NCBI GenBank assembly: GCA_041398705.1
Contig: JAWKUI010000003.1
Coordinates: 310,001-374,000, forward strand
Direction: 5' to 3'
DNA from: NORP259 sp041398705
Lineage (GTDB): Bacteria > Planctomycetota > UBA1135 > GCA-002686595
Length of the DNA: 64,000 bases
The number at the start of each line of letters is the position of its first letter. Position 1 is the stretch's first letter. The notes under the pieces are model-generated. The model saw only the letters and a program-made list of their open reading frames with translations. It did no database searches and was not told where the DNA came from. This document shows, piece by piece, positions 55,317 to 64,000 of this stretch. The position numbers and the translations under genes were made by a program.

Positions 55317-56567
55317 TCATTGAATCAGGTTGCGGAACGTCGGAGCGAAGCTGGGGAAGGGGATGCCGAGGTTTGTGCACCCCATCTGCTCCGCCAGCAC
55401 TTCCGCGAGCACATCGCGATAGTCGATGCGCACGGGCAGGCTGCCATCGTCCAGGTCCGCAGGGGTCAACCCCTGCCAATCGTGAACGACTTGACCACCC
55501 GCCACGCGATTGCCCAGCAGCAGCATCGCCCCGGCGCGACCGTGATCGACCCCCTGGCTGCCGTTTTCGGTCACCCGCCGGCCGAACTCGCTCATGACCA
55601 CCACGGTGACTCGGTTCATGGTGGTGCCCAGATCGGTGGCGAACGCGGCCAGGCTGTCCGCGAGGTCTTGCACCCGGTCGTAGAACGGACCCACGTTGGC
55701 CCCCAGGCCGTCGTGGTCATCCCAGCCGCCGGAGTCGATTTCGATGAACTCCACGCCCACGTCCTCGCGGATTAGCGTCGCGGCGCGCAGAAGGCGGTGG
55801 GCGAAGTCGGATCCGCTCGGATACATCGCGCCGTTCTGCGGGACGTACCCGGCGAAGTCGATGCCCTGCACGTAGTCGATGGCCTCGAGGGTATCGATGG
55901 CGGGCCGCGCCAGGGCCGGGATCGTGCGGTCGTACAACATCCGCAGCAGCGAGCGGCGCGCGCCGATCGTACTTTGGTAGCCGCTCAGACTGAACTCCGC
56001 GGGGTCGGGCATCGGCAAGGTACCGGGTGCCCCCGCGGCGGCCAGTGTGATGGTGTTTTCAAGCACCACCCCGCGCAACGGAACGTTGTTTACGAGAGCC
56101 GCCATGTGCCGGCCCATCCAACCCGTGGCTTCGTGCCCCGGCGGCGGCAATTGCCCGATGTACGCGCTTTCGATGCGGTTCTGGGCATCGAAGTGGCTGA
56201 GGGTCGGATCGGGCGAGCCCACCGTATGCACCACGGCGAGTTTGCCTTGGCCATAGAACGGATACAGCGCTGCGGCGGCGGGATGCAACGCGAAGAAGCC
56301 GTTCAGATTCAGTCCCCCGCCGATGCTGCCCGGGGCGGGGATGGCCTGGGTGGGGCGATGGGCGGCGTAGTCCGGATCGCCATACGGCGCAACCAGGCTC
56401 AAGCCGTCCATGCCGCCGCGCAGGAAGACGAGCACCAGGACGTTCTGGCCAGGGGCCAGGTTCGAGCGGGTGCCCGTGGGTTGCAGGCTAGGCGCGGCCA
56501 ACTGGGCAAACGCCCGGTGGCGGTTCGACCATGCCTGGTGGACGGGTTGTGTGCGTTGTTGTTGCAT
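55317..56567 (-). CDS. DUF1501 family secreted protein
   Basis: 416 residues from MQQQRTQPVHQAWSNRHR (ATG 56567). The DUF1501 core shows LVFLRGGMDGLSLVAPYGDP, then VHTVGSPDPTLSHFDAQNR, IEIDSGGWDDHDGLGANVGP and VMSEFGRRVTENGSQGVDHG, the conserved alkaline-phosphatase/sulfatase-like fold features. Members are usually exported by the Tat pathway; here no RR motif precedes the domain, so export may rely on the partner protein. It starts 3 bp after the stop of the DUF1800 gene on the same strand, the standard paired arrangement in planctomycetes. Exact function is unknown. Confidence 0.93.
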   Translation of the reverse strand: MQQQRTQPVHQAWSNRHRAFAQLAAPSLQPTGTRSNLAPGQNVLVLVFLRGGMDGLSLVAPYGDPDYAAHRPTQAIPAPGSIGGGLNLNGFFALHPAAAALYPFYGQGKLAVVHTVGSPDPTLSHFDAQNRIESAYIGQLPPPGHEATGWMGRHMAALVNNVPLRGVVLENTITLAAAGAPGTLPMPDPAEFSLSGYQSTIGARRSLLRMLYDRTIPALARPAIDTLEAIDYVQGIDFAGYVPQNGAMYPSGSDFAHRLLRAATLIREDVGVEFIEIDSGGWDDHDGLGANVGPFYDRVQDLADSLAAFATDLGTTMNRVTVVVMSEFGRRVTENGSQGVDHGRAGAMLLLGNRVAGGQVVHDWQGLTPADLDDGSLPVRIDYRDVLAEVLAEQMGCTNLGIPFPSFAPTFRNLIQ

Positions 56568-56569
56568 GC

Positions 56570-58132
56570 CTAGAAGAGCTGGAAGGAGGGGCTGGAGAAG
56601 AGCAGTTCGAACGCCTCGCCGACCGCCTGGTCGGTTTCGGCGGAGAACACCAGGTCCAAGTAGCGTTGGCACAGGTTCGCCTCGTGCTGGGGCATCCACC
56701 CCCCGCAAAGGTGTTGGTTCATGTACCGCATCCACTGCGCCTTCGGCGTGCCACCCAGGCGCGCCCGGCAGTCGGCGGTGGTGAGGTTGATCGAACTCCA
56801 CCAGCCGTGGCCCAGCACCGACGAGTACAGCCAGCGCGGCTGCAGGCGCGAGGCCCAGGGCAGCGCCTGATCCAGGTACCCCTGGGGGCTGTGGCAGAGG
56901 TACTCCGGCTGGCCCAGGTAATGACTCGACCAGATGAGCTCGCCTGCATCCACGTCGCTGTGGTCCAGGGAGCGCAGCACCGAGATCATCCACTGGTGCG
57001 GCCGTTTGACCTTCGGATGCAACCAGGGCTTCGCGGCCGACAGGTTCGCCGGCGAGAGGATCGTGCGCACGACCTCCCGGATCAGGCCATCGGTCTGCGT
57101 CCAGGTGTTCTCCGCGCGCTGGATGATCGCCTGGGAAACCTCGTATCCGAGGAACCAGCGGCAGAGTTTGGTGCAGACGAAACGACGCGTAGAGGCATGG
57201 TCGGCCAGGAAAGCGAGCATGTTTTCGCCTTCCTGCACGCCCCCGGTCCCCGGCAGGAACTGCCCCAGCACCGTCTTCGGGCCGTAGTCGTGGTCTTGGC
57301 TGAGGAACCGGAAGTCCCCGTAGTTGCCGCCGATGTTCTGCGCCACCCACAGGTTCACGTAGTTCCATCCGGTGAAGCAACGCGCCAATTCGCGCACGTC
57401 CTGCTCCGTGTACGGACCCGTAACCCCCAGGGTGTGCAGTTCCATCACCTCGCGCGCATAGTTCTCGTTCGGCGCCCCGACCACGTTCGATTCGTTGTCG
57501 AGGAACTCCATCATGCAGCCGCCCTTGGCCGTGGCGATCAGCAGGTCGCGGAACTTGCCCAGCGCCAAGGGCCGCAGCCGTTGGCGATCCTCTTCGATCT
57601 TGAGGATCGACTCCGAATGCCCATAGACGTTGAAGTGATCGGTCCAGAACTCGACGACCCGTTCGAACACCTGGCGCTTGGACAAGGTGGCCCGGTAGAG
57701 CCGCATCTGCTGGTACTGCCAGAGCAATTCCCACGGCGCCAAGGTGGCGTGGTTCGCCATCTGAATCGGCGAATCGTTGCGCCAGGGGTACAACGCGAGT
57801 TTCGCATCGCACTGCGCATCGGGAATCGCGGCGGGATTCAGTTGCCAGTCGAGCCAGGCCGCATGGCCCATGCTTTCGAGATCGGCCCAATCGACGGCCC
57901 GGAAGCCGAAGGTGGCGCGCTGCATCAGATTCAGCCGCGGGTCGATGCCCACCGGATCGAGGTCGCTGCCCGCGGGCAGACGCCCGGCACTCTGCGCAGC
58001 TTGGGCGGTCTTGGACAGGGCGGCGGTGGCCGCCAGAGCGGAAGCGGCGCGCAGGAACGTGCGCCGGCTGGGGGGTGAGAAGGGAGCGTGACCTTCTCCC
58101 TGACCTCCCAAGGTCGCCTTGGGCTGCTGCAT
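56570..58132 (-). CDS. DUF1800 family secreted protein
   Basis: 520 residues. A twin-arginine signal is present (SRRTFLRAASALAATAALSK, residues of about 22-45). The DUF1800 body follows: RATFGFRAVDWADLESMGHA, VVEFWTDHFNVYGHSESI, EMLDNESN-like, NENYAREVMELHTLGVTGPY, VRELARCFTGWNY and CRWFLGYEVS. First gene of the DUF1800-DUF1501 pair, separated by 3 bp from its partner. Because it carries the Tat signal, it may carry the partner out with it (hitch-hiker export), which is inference. Role unknown; the pair is a hallmark of planctomycete and some proteobacterial genomes. Confidence 0.95.
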   Translation of the reverse strand: MQQPKATLGGQGEGHAPFSPPSRRTFLRAASALAATAALSKTAQAAQSAGRLPAGSDLDPVGIDPRLNLMQRATFGFRAVDWADLESMGHAAWLDWQLNPAAIPDAQCDAKLALYPWRNDSPIQMANHATLAPWELLWQYQQMRLYRATLSKRQVFERVVEFWTDHFNVYGHSESILKIEEDRQRLRPLALGKFRDLLIATAKGGCMMEFLDNESNVVGAPNENYAREVMELHTLGVTGPYTEQDVRELARCFTGWNYVNLWVAQNIGGNYGDFRFLSQDHDYGPKTVLGQFLPGTGGVQEGENMLAFLADHASTRRFVCTKLCRWFLGYEVSQAIIQRAENTWTQTDGLIREVVRTILSPANLSAAKPWLHPKVKRPHQWMISVLRSLDHSDVDAGELIWSSHYLGQPEYLCHSPQGYLDQALPWASRLQPRWLYSSVLGHGWWSSINLTTADCRARLGGTPKAQWMRYMNQHLCGGWMPQHEANLCQRYLDLVFSAETDQAVGEAFELLFSSPSFQLF

Positions 58133-58256
58133 AGGATCCAGCGCGGCCCGGCAGGGACCGCGTCGAAGGGGTGGGGCCGGGAAGTTCCGGCCCTGTGCTG
58201 CCGATCTGCCGCGCCCGCCCTACCTGTTGGCGGAATTCGCTACGCCCCCGTCGGCT

Positions 58257-59033
58257 TCAACCCAGCCACTGGTCCAAGCCGAGCATCACCAGGAAACCAC
58301 CAATCAGGCCCCACGTCGCAGGCCGCTCGACGCCGCGGCGGTAGGCTTCGGGAATGACTTCCTGGGCGACCACATAGAGCATGGCCCCGCCCGCCAGAGA
58401 CAGCACCAGCGGCACGAGTCCCTGCACAAAGGTGAACGTCGCCACGCCTGCCAGGCCCCCAAGGGATTCCACGAGCCCGGTCAATCCGGCAACCGCCACG
58501 GACGTGCGTGCGGTGTAGCCCACAGCCAGCAGGGATACCGCGGCCACCAAGCCTTCGGGCAGGTTCTGCAGGATGATGCCGATGGTAATCGACCAACCCG
58601 CTCCCGGGTCAGGGCTGCCGAAGCCAGCGCCCACAGCCAGGCCCTCCGGCAGGTTGTGGATCGCAATGGCCGCGACAAAGAGCCACGCGCGTTTCATGGC
58701 GCGAGCCTCTTCGGCGCCCCCTTCGCGGCCCTTCAGGAAGTGCTCGTGGGGAATGAGCCGATCGCCCGCGGACACAAGCAAGGCGCCGAGCACGATGCCC
58801 GTGGCGGCGCTGGCGAAGGGCGGCCCCCAAAGTCCCAGTGCCCGGTGCATTTCGAGGCTCGGGAGAATCAGCGAAAAGCAGGTGGCGGCGAGCATCACCC
58901 CGGCGCCGAAGGCGAGCAGCACCGCGCCCGCCGCTCGGCTGAGGCGGGGGATGAACAGGCACGGCAGGGCACCAAGCAGCGTGGAGAGGCCGGCGAGGCC
59001 GCTGGCGAGCAGGGCTGTCGATGTCTGCGGCAT
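58257..59033 (-). CDS. ZIP-family metal transporter (GufA-like)
   Basis: 258 residues from MPQTSTALLASGLAGLSTLL. Eight hydrophobic helices can be counted. The two ZIP signatures are present: HNLPEGLAVG in helix 4 and QNLPEGLVAA in helix 5, both with the metal-binding residues (His/Asn, Glu); helix 5 uses Gln in place of His, as in the GufA subgroup. A short cytoplasmic loop between helices 3 and 4 has HEHFLKGREGG as a weak His cluster. It would import zinc or another divalent metal across the inner membrane. It reads away from typA, with the 19-bp repeat array between. Confidence 0.92.
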   Translation of the reverse strand: MPQTSTALLASGLAGLSTLLGALPCLFIPRLSRAAGAVLLAFGAGVMLAATCFSLILPSLEMHRALGLWGPPFASAATGIVLGALLVSAGDRLIPHEHFLKGREGGAEEARAMKRAWLFVAAIAIHNLPEGLAVGAGFGSPDPGAGWSITIGIILQNLPEGLVAAVSLLAVGYTARTSVAVAGLTGLVESLGGLAGVATFTFVQGLVPLVLSLAGGAMLYVVAQEVIPEAYRRGVERPATWGLIGGFLVMLGLDQWLG

Positions 59034-59228
59034 GCCTGCAGGGTACGGCCCTAGAGTGCTTCCGGCCAATCGCCGCGTGTGATCAGCCTGATCGGAACGG
59101 GTTTGCAAGGGGCCGCGGACATCGGGCATCCGGACACGAAAACCCGGCGGGATAGGGGGCCTGTCTAGGGCAGATTGCGCGGGCCTGCGTGAGGCGCCCT
59201 TCCAATGATTCTGGGTGCATACTCCAGC

Positions 59229-59440
59229 GTGAGGGAGTCGCCAAATCGTGCGACGGCAACCCAAACCTGCCGGGGCATCCGCAACGTGCTGCTGAAGTCA
59301 AAAGGTGCGGTTGCAATCAGACGGTGTAGCTGCAATCCAACCATGAGGCTGCAGCCGGAACGTGCAAGGGCAACCGCGGTGTACGGCTGCAAGCCAATCG
59401 TGCACGACTCCCGTCAAATTGTGCGGGCGGAACTCGAATC
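59229..59440. repeat. Degenerate tandem repeat with 19-bp period
   Basis: About 11 units. The first seven start 19 bp apart (59229, 59248, 59267, 59286, 59305, 59324, 59343), followed by spacings of 19, 17, 21 and 21. Each starts GTG (CTG or ATG in two) with the loose consensus GTGCGGCTGCAANCCNAAC. Individual units match each other weakly, so the periodicity is the main evidence. It lies between the ZIP gene and typA; no ORF across it looks real. Confidence 0.75.
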
Positions 59441-59479
59441 ACAAGGGGATCGATACTCCCGCAGTGGGCCGGAAAGTCA

Positions 59480-59515
59480 GCGGGCCCCGGCCGGCGTTTG
59501 CCGACCGGGGCCCGC
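59480..59515 (-). terminator. Hairpin downstream of typA
   Basis: GCGGGCCCCGG and CCGGGGCCCGC form an 11-bp stem with a GC-rich loop, 6 bp beyond the typA stop. No strong T-run on the minus strand (TGACTTTCC follows). Confidence 0.65.
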
Positions 59516-59521
59516 GGGGCC

Positions 59522-61342
59522 TCAGACCGTGGCCTTCTTCTTGGCCTTGCGGCGCTCGTTCTCGTTGAGGACCATCTTGCGCAGGCGCAGGCTGATGGGG
59601 GTGACCTCCAGCAGCTCGTCCTCTTCGATGTACTCGAGGCTCTCTTCGAGGCTCAGGATCACCGGCGGCGCGATCTTCACGTTGTCGTCCTTGCCCGCCG
59701 CGCGCATGTTGGTGAGCTTCTTCTCGCGGCAGACGTTGACCGAAAGATCGTCGTCCTTGTTGTTCGCGCCGACGATCATGCCTTCGTAGACCGGCACGCC
59801 CGGGGGCACGAAGAAGGTGCCGCGGTCCTGCAGGCCGTCGAGGGCGTAGGGCACGACGTCCCCGGTGCGGTCGGAGATCAACACGCCGTTGTTGCGGCGC
59901 GGGATCGTGCCGCCGTCGCTCTCCCAGGACTCGAACACGTGGCTGAGCACGGCTTCGCCCTGGCTGAGGGTGAGCAGCGCCGTGCGCGCGCCAATGAGAC
60001 CGCGCGAGGGGATCTTGAACTCGATCTGGGTCGTGTTGTTGATCGCCTCCATGTGCAGCAGTTCGCCGCGGCGACGGCCCATGTACTCGATGATGCGGCC
60101 GGCGTTTTCGGTCGGAACTTCGACGAGGGCGCGTTCGTAAGGCTCGCAGCGCACGCCGTCGACTTCCTTGATAATGACGTGCGGCTTGGACACCGCGAAT
60201 TCGTAGCCTTCGCGGCGCATGTTTTCGATCAGCACCGAAAGGTGCATCACGCCCCGGCCCTTGACCTCGACGGCGTCACCGCTGCCGCCTTCGCCGAGCA
60301 GCAGGGCCACGTCGCGGGCGGCGGCCGCTTCCAGGCGCGCCAGCACTTGGCGGCCGGTGACGAATGTGCCTTCCTTGCCGGCGAACGGAGAGTTGTTGAC
60401 CCGGAAGATCATCGACAGGGTCGGTTCGTCGAGCACGATCGCGGGCAGGGGCTCGCGGTGTTCGGGGTGGCACAGGGTGTCGCCGATCTCGATCTCTTCG
60501 ATACCGGTCACCACGGCGATGTCGCCGACCTGGACTTCCTCGACGGGAACGCGGGTCAGGCCTTCGTAGCGGAAGAGTTTCTTGACCGAAACCATCTGGC
60601 CGCCCTCGGTGTGCTCGTGGCAGCGCAGGTACCGGCCGCCGAGTTTCATGGCGCCGCGCACCACGCGACCCACGGCGACCTTGCCGAGGAAGTCGTCGCG
60701 GTCGAGCGTGGCCGCCTGGAACTGCAGCGGGCCACTGGCGTCGGTGCAACGCGCCGGGGTGTACTTGAGCACCATGCGGAGCAGGGGCGCCAGGTCGGTG
60801 CCCTCTTGATCGGGCTCATCCATCGCGTAGCCGTCGCGGCCGGAGCCGTAGACGACCGGGAATTCGAGCTGCTCGTCGTTCGCGCCCAGTTCGACGAACA
60901 GGTCGAAGATCTCGTTCAGCACCGCTTCGGGTCGCGCATCCGGACGGTCGATCTTGTTGATCATCACCATCGCGCGCAGACCGTGTTCGAACGCCTTGCG
61001 CAGCACGAAGCGCGTCTGCGGCATCGGGCCTTCGTACGAGTCCACGAGCAGCAGCACGCCGTCCGCCATCGACAGCGTACGTTCGACCTGGCCGCCGAAG
61101 TCGGCGTGGCCGGGCGTGTCGACGATGTTGATGCGCACGCCTTCGTATTGGATGGCCGTGTTCTTGGCGAGAATCGTGATGCCGCGCTCCCGCTCCTGGG
61201 GGTTCGAGTCCATGACCCGTTCCTCCACGTTTTGGTTGGCGCGGAAGGTGCCGGCGAAGCGGAAGATCGAATCGACCAGGGTGGTCTTGCCGTGGTCCAC
61301 GTGGGCCACAATGGCGATGTTCTTGATGGTCTGGACAGACAT
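59522..61342 (-). CDS. typA: Ribosome-associated GTPase TypA/BipA
   Basis: 606 residues from MSVQTIKNIAIVAHVDHGKT (ATG 61342), typical for the family. G domain: G1 HVDHGKT, G2 region with RERGITILAKNTAI, G3 DTPGHADFGGQVERTL, G4 NKIDRPDARP and G5-like GSGRDGYA. Then domain II (VGRVVRGAMKLGGRYL), domains III/V (VLIENMRREGYEFAVSKPHV, GRRRGELLHME) and the C-terminal domain (KPHVIIKEVDG, RGLIGARTALLTLSQGEAV). TypA binds the ribosome in place of elongation factor G and is needed for growth under stress and at low temperature. The opposite strand has a long spurious ORF. Confidence 0.97.
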   Translation of the reverse strand: MSVQTIKNIAIVAHVDHGKTTLVDSIFRFAGTFRANQNVEERVMDSNPQERERGITILAKNTAIQYEGVRINIVDTPGHADFGGQVERTLSMADGVLLLVDSYEGPMPQTRFVLRKAFEHGLRAMVMINKIDRPDARPEAVLNEIFDLFVELGANDEQLEFPVVYGSGRDGYAMDEPDQEGTDLAPLLRMVLKYTPARCTDASGPLQFQAATLDRDDFLGKVAVGRVVRGAMKLGGRYLRCHEHTEGGQMVSVKKLFRYEGLTRVPVEEVQVGDIAVVTGIEEIEIGDTLCHPEHREPLPAIVLDEPTLSMIFRVNNSPFAGKEGTFVTGRQVLARLEAAAARDVALLLGEGGSGDAVEVKGRGVMHLSVLIENMRREGYEFAVSKPHVIIKEVDGVRCEPYERALVEVPTENAGRIIEYMGRRRGELLHMEAINNTTQIEFKIPSRGLIGARTALLTLSQGEAVLSHVFESWESDGGTIPRRNNGVLISDRTGDVVPYALDGLQDRGTFFVPPGVPVYEGMIVGANNKDDDLSVNVCREKKLTNMRAAGKDDNVKIAPPVILSLEESLEYIEEDELLEVTPISLRLRKMVLNENERRKAKKKATV

Positions 61343-61403
61343 AGCGGAGGGGGCTCGGCGCGTTTTTGGGCGCATGAGTCTAGGGTCAGACCCCGAAAGC
61401 GCC

Positions 61404-61433
61404 AAGGCGGCACGGACGAATCCGCACCGCCTT
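61404..61433 (-). terminator. Hairpin downstream of the sialidase-fold gene
   Basis: AAGGCGG and CCGCCTT, extended inward through GCGGA/TCCGT around a TTCG loop, form a long stem 45 bp after the gene's stop. No T-run, so only a candidate. Confidence 0.5.
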
Positions 61434-61478
61434 GGGACGCCCGTGCCCCGAAGGGGGCTCGGAAGGGCCTAGGACCGA

Positions 61479-63893
61479 TCAAAGACCGAATTCGACCGCT
61501 AGCCCGTTGCTTACGTTGAACCCGGTGCCGCAGGGGCCCCCGTGGTCGCGGTAGAAGAGCTGGAACAGCCAGGTCTGGCCCGGTTGCAGGCTGACGCCCA
61601 TCGGCAGCCCCGTCTGCAGGGCCCCGGAGCCGTCCGCGATCAGAACCCCAAGGCGCATCAGGGGATACCCGATGCACAGGAGCCCGTCCCCGGCCGGGGC
61701 GCCGGTCGAGGTGGCGGCGTAGTTCGGGCCGGTGGTCATCACGGCGAAGGTCGTGGGGGGCAGGCCCGTGACCTCCAAGGCCAGGTCCGCGGCCGCCAGG
61801 CTGGCGGAACCTCCGGCCAGCAGCTGGGCGCCATGGCCGCCGCCATGGGAGCAACCTTCCCCAAGCCCGCCGGAGTTGCCACAGGGGCAGGCCTCGCCCG
61901 TGCCGTCGCCCATGCAGACGATCGTGCCGACCGTGGGGGGCAGATCGAGGGCAATCGCGCGGGTGTAGAGGGTTTCCGAGGTGACGCCGTCGTCGGCCAT
62001 CACCACCGCGTAGACCTCCTGAACCGTGTCATCGATACGGATCTGGGACTCGTATTCACCCCGGGGCACCCCGGCGGCGATCGGAACGACCTTGCTGAAG
62101 GTCGCGCCTTGGTCGCGGGTGTGGGCGAACATCGCGTCGAGCGGGTAGGGGGTCGCCAGGCCTTCGTACACGTTGCGCTCGGTGCCCCAGGCCACGACGA
62201 AGGAGTTGGCATCCGAACCGGGTAGTTTGGCCGGGCCGACGAGACGCGGTTCGCGCATGGTGACCGTGGTGTCCGTGATGCGCGAGACGTTCCGCGGGGC
62301 TTCCCAGGTCACTCCGCCATCGAGCGAACGACGGATCCAGAAGTCGTAGTTCGCGAGGTCGGTGTAGCGCGCCAGGGGCCCGTTGAAGGTGTACCCCCAA
62401 CCGACCACCACCAAGTTGTCGCGGATGTACGCGCGGTGCGCGTTGGCATCCTCGAGCGGATCGACCTCGGTGTCCAGCAGCAGGTCCGCCATGGTCGCAT
62501 AGGGACAGTTCGTGCTCAGGTTCAAGGCCGGCGCGGCGAGCACGGTCGCTTCGTCGACGTCGCTGGCTACTTTGCACAGGATGTCCGCGGGGGCGCCTTC
62601 GGTGTTGGTGCCCTGGCGCCAGAAGATCGCGAGCCCGGGATTCGTCGCCGAGATCGTCTGGAACACGAAGCGCACGCGGCGCGCATTGGAGTCCAGCCGG
62701 GAAAGCCGGGTGCCGGCGCTACCGTACGCGTGATCCGGGGTGCCGGAGAGGGGCGGTGCATCAAAGGGGAAGGCGTGGTACTGCACCGTCTTGCCGTTGG
62801 CTACGGCCGGATCTCCCTTCGACTCCTCGTAGGAGACCATCGCGTAGATCGTGCCGCCCGAGTTGACCATCCCCAGGTTCGGGCGCGAGCAACCGTGGTT
62901 TTCGATGGAACCGGCATCGGGGTGGCTGTTGGTGCCGCTGGCTCCGCCGCCGCCGGTCGGATTCAGCGGAAAGCCGTTGGTCGCCGTCCGGTCGTACTCG
63001 CTTTGGTTCGAGATCGGCGCGCGGTGGTTCACAAGGGCCAGGGGGTCCACGGTGATGTCCGACGTGTAGCTGTACCAGATGTCCGTGCCCTTCGTCACCG
63101 TGGCTCCGGACGCGCCGTCGCCCGGGCCATCGGCGTTGCCCTGCTGGAGGCCCATCGGATCCTCTTGCCAGGTGATCGTCCAGCGCTTGCCCGCGCCGCG
63201 ATGCACGTCCTGCTTCGCGTCGCGCCGGCCGCGGGTCATCTGCAGCGGTGGTTGGGTCTGACCGTATTCGAAGGTGGCGCCGCCATCGTAGGAGATCGCC
63301 ACGTAGACCGTTTTGAACGGTACTTCGCGCACGTGCGGATAGACGGTGGCATCGCTGTAGACCACCGAACCCTGCACGGAGCTGATCGAGTCGCTGCCCC
63401 AAGCCACGCCTTCCTCGGGCACGTAGGCGTCGACCCAACTCACGACGATGGTGTTGCCGTTGTTGAAGATGTTCGGCTTCTCCGAGTCCCCGTAGTAGGG
63501 CTCGGCGATGCCATCGCCGTTCCAGTCGGTAGACGCGGAGGTGTGGGCGGCGGTGTTCGAGATGTTCAACGGCGCGCTCCAGGTATCGCCGCCATCATCG
63601 GAGTAGCGCGAGAAGATGTCGTGGGTCGCGTGGGTGCCACCGCGCGGGGTCCAGACCATTTCGGCGGACTCCGCATCGGCGTACACAACGACGAGGCGCC
63701 CATCGAGGGCGCCTCCCGGGGTTTGATTGAGCCGCACCATTTTCGCCTTGTCGGAGTCCTCGCCGAGCTGGGGCCCGCCGGGCACCTCCTCGGAAAGCAC
63801 CTGGGTGGCGCGGAATTGGAACTGTTCCTGTGCAAACGAAGTCGTCGCACAAAGGCCGGCAGTGAGTCCGGCAAAGAGGGGGGAGATCTTCAT
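61479..63893 (-). CDS. Secreted sialidase-fold protein, choice-of-anchor-O-like, with the recurring C-terminal domain
   Basis: 804 residues from MKISPLFAGLTAGLCATTSF (signal peptide). The body is a beta-propeller with Asp-box-like repeats: YSDDGGDTWSAPLNISNTAA, SYDGGATFEYGQ, SLDGGVTWEAPRNVSR and TRDQGATFSKVVP. The segments YYGDSEKPNIFNNGNTIVVS, DAKQDVHRGAGKRWTITWQE and DPMGLQQGNADGPGDGASGA fit the N-terminal part shared by choice-of-anchor O proteins (family recalled, not searched), which carry different anchors at their C-termini in different lineages. Here the C-terminus is CPCGNSGGLGEGC followed by the window's recurring domain (ALEVTGLPPTTFAVMTTG, LLCIGYP, TWLFQLFYRD, FNVSNGLAVEF). No catalytic sialidase residues are evident, so binding rather than hydrolysis is likely. 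Extracellular. Confidence 0.78.
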   Translation of the reverse strand: MKISPLFAGLTAGLCATTSFAQEQFQFRATQVLSEEVPGGPQLGEDSDKAKMVRLNQTPGGALDGRLVVVYADAESAEMVWTPRGGTHATHDIFSRYSDDGGDTWSAPLNISNTAAHTSASTDWNGDGIAEPYYGDSEKPNIFNNGNTIVVSWVDAYVPEEGVAWGSDSISSVQGSVVYSDATVYPHVREVPFKTVYVAISYDGGATFEYGQTQPPLQMTRGRRDAKQDVHRGAGKRWTITWQEDPMGLQQGNADGPGDGASGATVTKGTDIWYSYTSDITVDPLALVNHRAPISNQSEYDRTATNGFPLNPTGGGGASGTNSHPDAGSIENHGCSRPNLGMVNSGGTIYAMVSYEESKGDPAVANGKTVQYHAFPFDAPPLSGTPDHAYGSAGTRLSRLDSNARRVRFVFQTISATNPGLAIFWRQGTNTEGAPADILCKVASDVDEATVLAAPALNLSTNCPYATMADLLLDTEVDPLEDANAHRAYIRDNLVVVGWGYTFNGPLARYTDLANYDFWIRRSLDGGVTWEAPRNVSRITDTTVTMREPRLVGPAKLPGSDANSFVVAWGTERNVYEGLATPYPLDAMFAHTRDQGATFSKVVPIAAGVPRGEYESQIRIDDTVQEVYAVVMADDGVTSETLYTRAIALDLPPTVGTIVCMGDGTGEACPCGNSGGLGEGCSHGGGHGAQLLAGGSASLAAADLALEVTGLPPTTFAVMTTGPNYAATSTGAPAGDGLLCIGYPLMRLGVLIADGSGALQTGLPMGVSLQPGQTWLFQLFYRDHGGPCGTGFNVSNGLAVEFGL

Positions 63894-64000
63894 TTCGTTG
63901 AGAGTCGGGAGGGCAAGCACCTGCTTGTCCACACACCCGACCCTACATGCAGGGGCATGCACCGCCAGGGTTCGGCGCAGCCACTTGACCTATGGCAAGG

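Noticed and set aside
55317..57890. 857-residue extension of the DUF1501 frame
   Set aside because: The first half overlaps DUF1800 in another frame and is low in recognisable features; DUF1501 starts at 56567.
59229..59440. CRISPR array
   Set aside because: Period of 19 bp is too short, units are degenerate, and no spacers or cas genes are present.
59498..61519. 673-residue plus-strand ORF
   Set aside because: Antisense to typA, whose GTPase motifs are complete.

Overview
The window reads as chromosome from a high-GC member of the Planctomycetota (inference). The signs are a DUF1800/DUF1501 secreted-protein pair, a MoxR/DUF58/VWA operon, many large secreted proteins, almost no Shine-Dalgarno sites, and one secreted beta-rich domain of about 130-160 residues on at least eight proteins. 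The housekeeping genes (metH, typA, a tRNA-Gly) show it is not a plasmid or phage.

Positions 1-6440 are accessory and decaying. They hold a DUF2625 gene broken by two frameshifts, an overlapping transglutaminase-like/radical SAM pair, and a small two-gene unit whose first gene is frameshifted and whose second is split by an IS3-family element. The IS ends and a 3-bp target duplication can be placed to the base. A DUF2019-like gene follows. Three copies of a 110-177 bp repeat, all in the same orientation, lie 48-101 bp upstream of minus-strand genes here. Positions 6440-13800 are a tandem array of four FGE-sulfatase-like secreted paralogs, each with the shared domain at its N-terminus.

Positions 13960-23500 are mostly minus strand: a hypothetical protein (a fragment of it is repeated inside the FGE array), cobalamin-dependent methionine synthase coupled to a SahR-like ArsR/methyltransferase regulator, an AI-2E-family exporter, an HNH nuclease, and a protease-fold TPR protein that lacks catalytic residues and carries a frameshift. 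Positions 24100-34000 hold a secreted protein of unknown function, a di-haem peroxidase with the shared domain, a DUF885 lipoprotein overlapping a PLP decarboxylase, a glutathione peroxidase, a small lipoprotein and an ATP-grasp ligase.

Positions 34200-43800 are a tightly packed MoxR-DUF58-VWA-VWA-TPR operon that ends in a membrane-anchored protein of 1303 residues. Two secreted paralogs follow (44.0-49.3 kb), then tRNA-Gly(CCC), an RMD1/DUF155 protein, an ECF sigma factor/anti-sigma/secreted-protein operon, the DUF1800-DUF1501 pair, a ZIP transporter, a tandem repeat with a 19-bp period, typA, and a secreted sialidase-fold protein resembling choice-of-anchor O proteins. Everything was read by eye; no similarity search was run, so family names rest on motifs.
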